Positions 7,129 to 14,847 of a DNA stretch of 64,000 nucleotides are shown one piece after another. Source of the DNA: Meiothermus sp. Its GTDB lineage: Bacteria; Deinococcota; Deinococci; Deinococcales; Thermaceae. The DNA lies in assembly GCF_026004055.1 (NCBI RefSeq), contig NZ_BPIJ01000001.1:1-64000 (forward strand), written 5' to 3'. Within the stretch, counting starts at the first letter, position 1. Each line of letters starts with the position of its first letter. The position numbers and the translations under genes are program-made. Below the pieces are notes generated by a model. It searched no databases, was not told the DNA's origin, and saw only the letters and a program-made list of their open reading frames with translations.

Positions 7129-7919
7129 GTGGCCGCCCACGAAAACGAGAAGGGACAAGCAGACGTGCCTCACCTCGGTGAGGCACGCTTGTCTGCGTTG
7201 CGTCTGGGCCAGGTTAGCCACGTTGTGGCTATGGCATAAGCCATTCCCTGGCAGACGCATGTTACGCACTGGGGCGTGGGCCACGGGTGCTTGGGTTTCG
7301 AGTTTCCCGGCGGCCACTGTTTTGTCCAGGACAAAAGATTCTTATACCGGATTCAAAAAGATACTCTTCAAAACCAAAAACCCAGAGGCTATCTTTTTGA
7401 ATCCTAGAGCACACCCCTCCCTGACGGTCGGCGAAAAAAACGTCTCCCTTCCAAGGGGCGGTATCGCCCTCCGCTACGCGGATAACTTCGGTCGGGTTAG
7501 TTCGTTACCATTCGGTGACGAACTAACCGAATCTGGTATTAGTGGTCTGGTAACTAAATTTCCGAAGTTTTGTACCGCACACCGAATACATCGATGTAGA
7601 GATTCCATCCCACTTCGGCCCCCGAGATGGCCTAAAAACGCCCTCCCTACCGCGTAGGGAGGGTGGGGGAGGGTATCAGGCAAGGCCCCCAATCCGCTGC
7701 GTGAAGGGCCAGGTCAGCCACCCCACCTGGCCTCCCCTACGCAGTAGGGGAGGGAAGGGGCGAAGCGGGGTGGGGTGCTTTTTGCATGACCGTACAGGCA
7801 AGACACCGAAGGCCCAGGTTTACGAGACACGGCGCGTTCTGAAGGCTAAACCCCATACTGCGTATTTTGTTACCAGACCATTAGTCCCCGATGGCTCGAT
7901 ATTTGTGAAGAGCGCTCTA
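7129..7919 (+). repeat. Composite modular repeat, copy 1 (A+ B+ C+ D)
   Basis: Four parts are visible. Cassette A (7129-7317) is bounded by GTGGCCGCC / GGCGGCCAC and contains the hairpin GTGCCTCAC-CTCG-GTGAGGCAC. Cassette B (7344-7539) is bounded by ATACCGGATTC / GAATCTGGTAT. Cassette C (7540-7883) is bounded by TAGTGGTCTGGTAAC / GTTACCAGACCATTA and contains two hairpins (CCCTCCCTAC-CGC-GTAGGGAGGG and CCTCCCCTAC-GCA-GTAGGGGAGG). Tail D ends in TGTGAAGAGCGCTCTA. Almost identical to the copy at 24837-25628. A small ORF inside (7178-7657) recurs only because the DNA is repeated; nothing supports it as a gene. No transposase is present. Confidence 0.9.
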
Positions 7920-8654
7920 ATTGATGCCGTGCTGCCGGTGATCCATCTCCACAGCCAGGGAAAGCAGGAGTTGGTCGGTACTTTTGCGAATGGTGACGGG
8001 CTCGAGAAAGAAATCGGCCTCGGTGAGGGGTTCAAAGTGAAAAAGGCCCTTTTGTTGTTTCTCGGCCAGCAGCAGTAGGTGCAGCACCGCATCCTCTCCG
8101 CTCTTCCCGGCGTACTCGGCGTGGATGAGCTGGCCTTTGCTAAAGAGCCAGACGGCACTATCTGCTTCGATCTCGACCCGCAAGCGCCCGGTTTTGGCCG
8201 ATTTGGCCAGCCACTGGGCCAGCTCAAACAAGCTCATATCGCCCAATTGCCCCTGGATGCCGTGTTGTGCGACGGTGTTGGCGGGCTCGGTGATGTACGT
8301 TTTGCGGGTGAGCTCGAGGATCAGCTTGTAGGCGCTGCGAACCACTTCCGCTACCGGCGTGTCGGGGGACAGGATGAGATCGAGGTCGCCCACCTTCGAG
8401 GGGATGGTATCGTCGAGCAAGACAAAAGGCACCAGGGCAAGCTGAGGGTCGGAGCGCACTAGGTCGAAGAACTCGGCCCCGCTCAGATCGCTGAGGCTGG
8501 CAGTGCTCACGATTACATCGGGCCGGCTGCGCTCCAGAAGGGTCATGGCATAAAGGGCGCTGTCCTCGACCTGGACATCGAAACCCGACAGCGCAAAACT
8601 GTCTTTGAGGGCGATGCCGCGCTTGGGTTGACCGGTCAGGATCAGGGCTTTCAT
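7917..8654 (-). CDS. Pseudo-receiver with PATAN (DUF4388) domain
   Basis: A 245-residue protein. The N-terminal half has the receiver fold pattern but lacks its acidic pocket (LILTGQP in place of VDD) and the phosphoacceptor Asp (VIVSTASLSDLSG), so it is unlikely to be phosphorylated. Residues from about 133 (QGQLGDMSLFELAQWLAKS, then TGRLRVE, then GQLIHAEY) are a PATAN/DUF4388 domain, found in PatA-like regulators of cyanobacterial phototaxis and in related motility systems. It follows the hybrid CheA by 31 bp in the same operon. The TAG stop (7917-7919) is formed by the last bases of the adjoining repeat, so the C-terminus may have been shortened by that insertion. Confidence 0.8.
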   Translation of the reverse strand: MKALILTGQPKRGIALKDSFALSGFDVQVEDSALYAMTLLERSRPDVIVSTASLSDLSGAEFFDLVRSDPQLALVPFVLLDDTIPSKVGDLDLILSPDTPVAEVVRSAYKLILELTRKTYITEPANTVAQHGIQGQLGDMSLFELAQWLAKSAKTGRLRVEIEADSAVWLFSKGQLIHAEYAGKSGEDAVLHLLLLAEKQQKGLFHFEPLTEADFFLEPVTIRKSTDQLLLSLAVEMDHRQHGIN

Positions 8655-8685
8655 CGAATAATCTCCTATTCAAAGTGCATATAAG

Positions 8686-11427
8686 CTAAATCTCTTGCAA
8701 AAACCGCTCCAATTCTACCTCGTCGGCGGGCTTGGTCAGGTAGGCATTTGCACCAAGCTCGACGGCTAGGTCGCGGTGTTTGGCCGAGGCGCGGGTAGTC
8801 AGCACGGCGATGGGCAGGTGGGAGAGGTGGGGGCGGCGGCGCACCTCTTCCAATAGCTCAAAGCCCGACATGCGGGGCATCTCGAGGTCGGTGACCACCG
8901 CCTGGAAGGGTTGCTGCTCCAGGAGCTCGAGGGCCTCCTGACCATCTGCCGCCGTAACAACAGGATGCCCGGCCTTGCGCAGCATCTGCCCCACCACCTT
9001 GCGCACCGAGAGGGAGTCGTCTACCAGCAACACCGGGAGGCGCCGGCTGGAGGCGGCCTCGACGTGGGTTCGGATGGGGAGGGCGGTGTTGAGATTGAGC
9101 AAGCCGCTCGGGCTCAGCACCAGAATGACCTCGCCGGTGGCCGAAACGGTGGCGCCGATAAGGTGAGGTAACTGGGAAAGAGGCGCTGCCAGGGGCTTGA
9201 CCAGGGCTTGCTGTAAGCCCAAAAAACGTTCGACAGCCAGCGCAACCAGGGCCCCGCCGTGTCCTTCTACTACGGCCAGGGCAAACTCTTCTTGTTCTTG
9301 TGGAGTGGGGGGCAGGCCCAGTAGTTGGTTCAGAGGCTTGATGGGAACAGAGGTGCCCTCGTAGTCCACTGCTTGCTGGCCTGCCGGTGCGCTGAGGAGG
9401 GTGACCAGGCTTTCGCGCGGGAGAGCCATGACCTGACCGCTGCTCTCGAACACCAGGATATCCGAGACCACCAGGTTCTGCGGAACCCGTAGGCGCACGG
9501 TGGTGCCTAGCCCGCTGCGGGTTTCGATATTCAGCTCGCCACGCAAGCGCCGGATGGTGGTTGCCACGACGTCCATACCCACCCCACGCCCGGCCACATC
9601 CGAGACCTCCGAAGCGGTGGAGAGCCCCGGAAGAAAGATGAGCTGGAGGGCTTCCTCTGGGCGCAGGGTGTCCACCTGTTCCTTCGTGCGCAAACCCTTT
9701 TCCACGGCTTTTTGCTTGACCGCCTCGAGGTTAATACCCCGGCCATCGTCGCTGATTTCCAGTACCAGGGTGCTGCGCTGCTGCTGGGTACGGATGGTCA
9801 GGCTGCCCTGGGTCGCCTTGCCTTTGGTCCGGCGCTCTTCGGGGCTTTCCAGACCGTGAATTAATGCGTTGTTAACCAGGTGAATGAGGGCCTCGGATAA
9901 GCCATCGAGCAACACCGAGTCGATTTCAACCTGCTCTCCCAAAAACTGCGTTTGTACCTGCTTTTCGCCTGCAATTTGCTGAATCTGCCGGCTTAGGCGC
10001 TGGTAGAAACGACCAATTGGAACCAGGCGGGCCCGACTCACCTCGTTGCGCAAGTCCTGTGAAAGCTTGCCAAAAAGCTCGGTTTCTTGACGGAAGGCCT
10101 TGATTTGTTCGCTGAGGGCGTTGCGTACCTCGGCTAAGTCGCTGGTCATTTCCTGGATGGAGCGGGCTAGGATGTTGAGGTCGTCGTAGCGGTCGAACTC
10201 GAGCTCACTAAAAAGCTCCTGTACGGTTTTGCCCAGGTTACTCTGGGCCTGGGGGGCCTGGGCTTCTTGTAGCGAAAGACGGGGGTTGAGGTAGCGGGTT
10301 TCAAAGTCGGCGGTGGTGCGCAGCAGCCGCTGACGGGCCGCTTCCAGCAAGTGATCCATCTCCTCGAAGCGCTGGGCCAGCAGCCCTAGGCGCGAGTGGG
10401 CCACCAGGGTCTCGCCGGCCAGGTTGAGCAGGGTATCAAGGCGATCCAGGCTTACCCGCACCGAGGTGGTGCTAAGGCGGGTTTGTTTGGCCGGGGTGGG
10501 CGGAGGGTTGGGGGCCGGGGAGGGTTGGGGCGTCTCGGGGGCTTCTCGGTTCAGCAAGTGGGCCAGCCGGTGCTCGAGCTCGAGGAGCGCGGCGGGGAGG
10601 CTTTGGGCTGTCTGAGGGTCTTTGCCCTCGGCCACCCCAATCATCCTGCCCAGTATCTCTGCACCCTCCAGCATTACCTGGGCTATCTCGGGGCTCCAGG
10701 TTTTGCGGCCTTCGCGTACCTCCACCATCAGGTCTTCGAGCTGGTGGGCCAGGGCCCCGATGGGCTTACAGCCTACCGAGTAGGCCGCGCCCTTGACCGT
10801 GTGCATGGCCCGGAAGAGCGCCCGCAGGTGCTCGCCGTCTTCGTCGCCCGCTTGCAGGCTGGCCAGCACGCTATTTACCTGGTCGAGGTTTTCCAGGGTC
10901 TCGGGGGCAAAGAACTCCCAAAACTCGGCATTTTGCCGATAAAAGCCCTGTAACTCCTCCACCACCCCCTGGGGTGGGGCAGGTTGTGGGGCCGCTTCTT
11001 CGGTAGTTTCGGGGTTCTCGACCACAAAAGCCGTGGGGTTGAGGGCGGCGAGTTCCCGAATCAGATCGGCGGCCCCCAGCCGGCCTAGCTCGAGGCCCAC
11101 CCGGCCCTCTTCGCCGTGAATGGCGATGTTTTCCAGCGCGGTGATCAGTACCGCCGTGACCTGGGCCATGAACTCGGCCACCTTGACCTTTTGTGCTTCG
11201 GTGTAGTGAGGTGCGGCCTCCAGCATGCGCTCGACCAGGGCGCCCAGGTTGGAGGTCTGGGGGAAACCATACAGGCCTGCCGAGCCCTTGAGGCGGTGGG
11301 CCATGACCACCAGGGGCTCGTGCCGCCCAATGGCCAAAAACTCGGCGGTCTGCTCGAAGACTGCCACGGTTTCCCAGGCCTCGTCGAGGAAACTTTGCAG
11401 CAGATCGGGGGTAGTTGCAGCAGGCAT
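8686..11427 (-). CDS. Hybrid CheA/PilL-type histidine kinase
   Basis: A 913-residue chemosensory kinase. It has two HPt domains (HRLKGSAGLYGF with His44, and HTVKGAAYSVG near residue 225), a dimerisation segment (DTLLNLAGETLVAHSRL), a HATPase domain (N box HLVNNALIHG, G1 DDGRGIN, G2 GRGVGMDVV), a CheW-like domain (SDILVFESSGQVMALP), and a C-terminal receiver (VLLVDDS, Asp in AVVTDLEMPRMSG, Lys in YLTKPA). This layout matches ChpA/PilL kinases of type IV pilus chemosensory systems rather than flagellar CheA. It autophosphorylates on the HPt histidines under control of the two MCPs and passes phosphate to the receivers of this operon. Confidence 0.92.
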   Translation of the reverse strand: MPAATTPDLLQSFLDEAWETVAVFEQTAEFLAIGRHEPLVVMAHRLKGSAGLYGFPQTSNLGALVERMLEAAPHYTEAQKVKVAEFMAQVTAVLITALENIAIHGEEGRVGLELGRLGAADLIRELAALNPTAFVVENPETTEEAAPQPAPPQGVVEELQGFYRQNAEFWEFFAPETLENLDQVNSVLASLQAGDEDGEHLRALFRAMHTVKGAAYSVGCKPIGALAHQLEDLMVEVREGRKTWSPEIAQVMLEGAEILGRMIGVAEGKDPQTAQSLPAALLELEHRLAHLLNREAPETPQPSPAPNPPPTPAKQTRLSTTSVRVSLDRLDTLLNLAGETLVAHSRLGLLAQRFEEMDHLLEAARQRLLRTTADFETRYLNPRLSLQEAQAPQAQSNLGKTVQELFSELEFDRYDDLNILARSIQEMTSDLAEVRNALSEQIKAFRQETELFGKLSQDLRNEVSRARLVPIGRFYQRLSRQIQQIAGEKQVQTQFLGEQVEIDSVLLDGLSEALIHLVNNALIHGLESPEERRTKGKATQGSLTIRTQQQRSTLVLEISDDGRGINLEAVKQKAVEKGLRTKEQVDTLRPEEALQLIFLPGLSTASEVSDVAGRGVGMDVVATTIRRLRGELNIETRSGLGTTVRLRVPQNLVVSDILVFESSGQVMALPRESLVTLLSAPAGQQAVDYEGTSVPIKPLNQLLGLPPTPQEQEEFALAVVEGHGGALVALAVERFLGLQQALVKPLAAPLSQLPHLIGATVSATGEVILVLSPSGLLNLNTALPIRTHVEAASSRRLPVLLVDDSLSVRKVVGQMLRKAGHPVVTAADGQEALELLEQQPFQAVVTDLEMPRMSGFELLEEVRRRPHLSHLPIAVLTTRASAKHRDLAVELGANAYLTKPADEVELERFLQEI

Positions 11428-11435
11428 GGCGGCTC

Positions 11436-14027
11436 CTAGCTCGGCAGGCGGAAGCGGGCCAGGTTCTGAGAAAGCGCTTGGGCCAGAGCCCGCATGGCCT
11501 CGGCAGACTGGCGGCCCTCCTGGCTTTCGCGGCCGGTTTGTTGGGCGGTGTGGGCGATTTTTTGTACGGCCTGATCCACCCGTTCCACCACCGATACCTG
11601 GCTCTGGGCCAGCCCCGAGATTTCTTGAGCCAGGCCGGCAGATTGCGCAGCCAGTTGGGCGATTTCCTCGAGGCGACCCCCGGCGCTGGTGGCCACGTTA
11701 TAGCCGGTTTCCACCTCGCGTACGCCCTCTTGTACCCGCTCCACCACGCGGGCAATCTCGCTTTGCACCTGTTGCACCAGGTGGTTGACCCGGCTGGTTT
11801 CACGGGCCGACTCCTCGGCCAGCTTACGGATTTCATCGGCTACGATGGCAAAGCGCCGGCCTGCAGCGCCGGCCCCGGCGGCTTCGAAGGAGGCGTTGAG
11901 GGCCAGCAGGTTGGTTTGCGAGGCGAAGTCCTCGAGCACCTTGGTGATGTTCTCGATCTCGGCGGAGCGCCGGGCCAGCGCGGTAATGTTCTCGGCGATG
12001 GCCTGCATTTCGTTGCGAATGTTGCCCATACCCACAAGGGTCTGGGCCACGGCCTGACGGCCCAACTGGGCCGACTCGAGGGTTTGTAAAGCGGCCTGGG
12101 CGCTAAGGCCGGCGCTCTGGGCCATCTGACGGATGCCGGAGGTCACCATCTGGGTTTGCGCTTGTACCTGGCCCACTTCCTGGGCCTGCAGCAGCGCTCC
12201 CGAGGCAATAGACGCCGTGAGCTGATCCATCTGGGCCGCGCTTTGGTTTACCGACTCGGCGGCCTGCTTGACCCCTTTGAGCAGGTGGGCAATTTCCTCC
12301 ACGGTGAGGTTGACTGCATCTACCACGTTGCCCAACACGTCGTTGCTCACCTCACCACGCTTGGTCAGGTCGCCCTGGGCGATCTCGGTGGCAACAGACA
12401 GGAACTTCTGCACGTTTAGCTGGAGCTGGGCGGCTTTTTGCCGTTCTTCCTCTTGCTGGGCTAAGAACTCACGCAATCGCAAGATTGAGTTGTTAAAGGC
12501 CAGCCCCAGTTGGCCGATTTCATCCGAGCTTTTGATGGGCACTAACTGCGAGAGATCTCCTCGGCCAAAACGCTCCACCACCTTAGCAATTGCTTGCACC
12601 GGTCGCGTTAGTGAACGCACAAAAAGTAGGGTGGCCACCCCGGCCACTGCAAGCACCAAGGCCAGCACCACCCAGACGGCCTCGAGCAGCTTTTGTTGCA
12701 GCCGGCTCAGAGGCTGTAACACCTCGGAGAGCGATGCCTCAGCGAAGATGGCCCAGGGTAGGCCAAGACCTAGCTGATCAAAGGCAACGATCTCCTCTTC
12801 ATTGATAACTGCCCCCGCACCGTTTTCGGCCAGATTGACTACCTCTTCGCTTTCTTTCAATAAGCCGGCTACACTGGACTTGGTCAGCATCTGCTCGAGG
12901 ACGGGTTTTGCGTAGCCTTTCGCCTCGAGCGTTTGAAGGTACTGCTCTGGGTTTTGCAGGAAGGCGCGTTTATTGGTGAGGTACAGGCGGCTGTCGAGGT
13001 GTATAAGGCTCACGTCGCCTTCTTTGCCCAAGCCCAGGGCTTCATAGTCCCCATAGTTGGTTACGAGGGCCTCGAACTTGCTTACCGGGGCGTCGAAGGC
13101 CACCACGCCTAAGAATTTGTTTCCTTCGTATACCGGTGCTGCAAAGAAAACGGTGAACTCGTTGAAAGCTGGCGCATAGAAGCCAAAGTCGCTGATCACC
13201 GCTGAACGGCTATTCAGGGCCTTGCGGAAGGCCTGTGCCATGGGTGAGCTGTTTAGAGGCGGTTTGAGTAGCGACTGACCCAGGTCAATGTCCCTGTTGG
13301 AGCTAAAAACCATCATCCCTTGGGGGTTGATGAGCCGGATCCCCTTGAGCTCGAGGCGGGATGCCAGGTTTTGCAGCGACTGAAAATACTGCTGATACGC
13401 GATACTGTAACTCGAGCCGTCCTTAACATCGAGTCGATCCCGGCTTCCTTCCCCAAAGGAATTCTTCACAATGTAGTCGTGTTGAAGAACCGTCCCCGCG
13501 TCGCTAAGCGCGCTCAAAAATGGTTTGAACTCGAGGCTTTGCCCACCGTTTAGGTTCTTGAACTTTTCCCACCACTGGTTCTTATAGTAACTAACCAGCG
13601 CCTGCTTTTTGGATGCGAGTTCTGCGGGGGTAAAGGGCCTACCGCCATTTCCATCTTGGGGCAGTTTGGCAAAGGCCGCTGAAAAATCCCTGAGTGCGGC
13701 CGCCACCACAGGCTCCCGTGCGGCCGAGCCGGTGCTCCGAAGCAAAAACCCGATTTCTTCTTGCACCTGCCGTTTGGCGGCATCCCGAATCACCACCAAC
13801 TTTTCCTGGGCTGCTTGGGTTAGAGCCTCGCGGGTGTTGCGCAGCGAGGCTGCTGTCGCAATTAGCGCAATCAAGATCACCGGGATCAAGGCCAAGGTCA
13901 AACCCCCTAGCAATAGCCGGGTGCCCAGACTTTGGCTTTGCTTGCCCATGGGGGTTCCGGTGGGCTTTTTTTGTTGTAATAGGGGCTTGGTCTGACGCAG
14001 CGGCCTAGATATCAACGGCTTGTTCAT
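11436..14027 (-). CDS. Methyl-accepting chemotaxis protein with periplasmic sensor domain
   Basis: An 863-residue receptor from ATG 14027 behind AAAGGAGGGG. TM1 (about residues 35-60) is followed by a periplasmic domain of about 380 residues with a Cache-like look ([18 protein letters not shown], then [12 protein letters not shown], then [14 protein letters not shown]). Then come TM2 ([20 protein letters not shown]), a HAMP domain ([18 protein letters not shown]) and a coiled-coil signalling domain. The tip reads [14 protein letters not shown] rather than the usual NAAIEAARAG. Both this and the other MCP end in RFRLPS. It probably senses an extracellular small molecule and controls the CheA encoded just downstream. 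Its start overlaps the preceding gene by 23 nt. Confidence 0.9.
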   Translation of the reverse strand: MNKPLISRPLRQTKPLLQQKKPTGTPMGKQSQSLGTRLLLGGLTLALIPVILIALIATAASLRNTREALTQAAQEKLVVIRDAAKRQVQEEIGFLLRSTGSAAREPVVAAALRDFSAAFAKLPQDGNGGRPFTPAELASKKQALVSYYKNQWWEKFKNLNGGQSLEFKPFLSALSDAGTVLQHDYIVKNSFGEGSRDRLDVKDGSSYSIAYQQYFQSLQNLASRLELKGIRLINPQGMMVFSSNRDIDLGQSLLKPPLNSSPMAQAFRKALNSRSAVISDFGFYAPAFNEFTVFFAAPVYEGNKFLGVVAFDAPVSKFEALVTNYGDYEALGLGKEGDVSLIHLDSRLYLTNKRAFLQNPEQYLQTLEAKGYAKPVLEQMLTKSSVAGLLKESEEVVNLAENGAGAVINEEEIVAFDQLGLGLPWAIFAEASLSEVLQPLSRLQQKLLEAVWVVLALVLAVAGVATLLFVRSLTRPVQAIAKVVERFGRGDLSQLVPIKSSDEIGQLGLAFNNSILRLREFLAQQEEERQKAAQLQLNVQKFLSVATEIAQGDLTKRGEVSNDVLGNVVDAVNLTVEEIAHLLKGVKQAAESVNQSAAQMDQLTASIASGALLQAQEVGQVQAQTQMVTSGIRQMAQSAGLSAQAALQTLESAQLGRQAVAQTLVGMGNIRNEMQAIAENITALARRSAEIENITKVLEDFASQTNLLALNASFEAAGAGAAGRRFAIVADEIRKLAEESARETSRVNHLVQQVQSEIARVVERVQEGVREVETGYNVATSAGGRLEEIAQLAAQSAGLAQEISGLAQSQVSVVERVDQAVQKIAHTAQQTGRESQEGRQSAEAMRALAQALSQNLARFRLPS

Positions 14028-14841
14028 AGCCCCTCCTTTCAAGGCTGCTGACTGTGCCCATGTGCTCAGAGGCGGCTGCGTTTGCGGGAAGGAGTGCAGC
14101 CAGTGCGGGCAAACTGAGCTGGATAACCCAAACAATGTCCGTCCAGTGGCCGTAGTACCAGGTATCCCGCATGGCAGCATAGCCTGTATCGGCTATCATG
14201 TTGCCCAAAGCAGTTAGGGCAAGTAGTCCAAAAACCTTCGACCTCCAGCCTCCCGAGTTCCAAAGAGCTACCAGGGCGAAGAAAAGAGCAGACATACCGT
14301 TGGGAACCAGCATGCTGGTGTCAAATAAATACGAGAAACGTGCATAGAACGTTTTACTTCCCTCGAAGTGAGCAATTCCGCTTGCATAGTGAAAGGCAAC
14401 CGGAACCAGCGCTGCTCCCAGCAAACCCAGCAGCAAATACAAGGGCAGGTCTTCGGAACTATCCTGTGGGAGAAAGCGGACTAGGGCTACAATGCTTGCA
14501 GCCATCAAGCAAAAGTAGGCCAAGTAGTAGACATAATCGGCCCAGATCAGACCCTGGCTCGAGTCGCCAAAGGGTAAGTAGGTGAAGCCAAAATTGCCCA
14601 AGCTCCAAAGTAGGCAGTACAGGGCCGCCAAACCCAAGATTGCTTTGATGGGTTGCTCGACCTGGCGAAGCAGCAGCAGCAAAACCACAAAGGAAACGCC
14701 AGGTACGACAATAGAAGCGTTGGCCATGAGGGGGTCGGACTTGCTGATGTAGCCATAAAAGTAGGTGCCCAGACCTGCCGCTAACCCCAGCAGGGCCAGA
14801 GCAGAAAGGAAGTTGATCGGAGGCGGTTTCTGCATGAGCAT
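14005..14841 (-). CDS. Multi-pass membrane protein of unknown function
   Basis: A 278-residue protein with about seven or eight hydrophobic helices ([20 protein letters not shown], then [14 protein letters not shown], then [14 protein letters not shown], then MAASIVALV, then [17 protein letters not shown] and others). No known domain is recognised. The number of helices and the position beside MHYT and MCP genes suggest a membrane sensor module acting with the receptors, but that is inference. ATG 14835 may be the true start, since it sits at better distance from the GGGGGA site than ATG 14841. It lies between the two MCP genes, 6 bp after the first and overlapping the second. Confidence 0.7.
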   Translation of the reverse strand: MLMQKPPPINFLSALALLGLAAGLGTYFYGYISKSDPLMANASIVVPGVSFVVLLLLLRQVEQPIKAILGLAALYCLLWSLGNFGFTYLPFGDSSQGLIWADYVYYLAYFCLMAASIVALVRFLPQDSSEDLPLYLLLGLLGAALVPVAFHYASGIAHFEGSKTFYARFSYLFDTSMLVPNGMSALFFALVALWNSGGWRSKVFGLLALTALGNMIADTGYAAMRDTWYYGHWTDIVWVIQLSLPALAALLPANAAASEHMGTVSSLERRGYEQAVDI

Positions 14842-14847
14842 TCCCCC

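Noticed and set aside
7178-7657. 159-codon ORF repeated identically at 24887-25366
   Set aside because: It spans cassettes A, B and part of C of the modular repeat. Its identity follows from DNA identity, it is broken in copies 3 and 4 by cassette inversion, it has no ribosome site and resembles no known protein.
7600-7760. GC-rich hairpins in cassette C as transcription terminators
   Set aside because: Stems are strong but no T-tract follows on either strand; they are conserved parts of the repeat.
7907-7919. TTGTGAA at repeat ends as a Rex operator half-site
   Set aside because: The Rex site needs a palindromic TTGTGAA-N4-TTCACAA type; only one half is present, and the bases belong to the repeat terminus.
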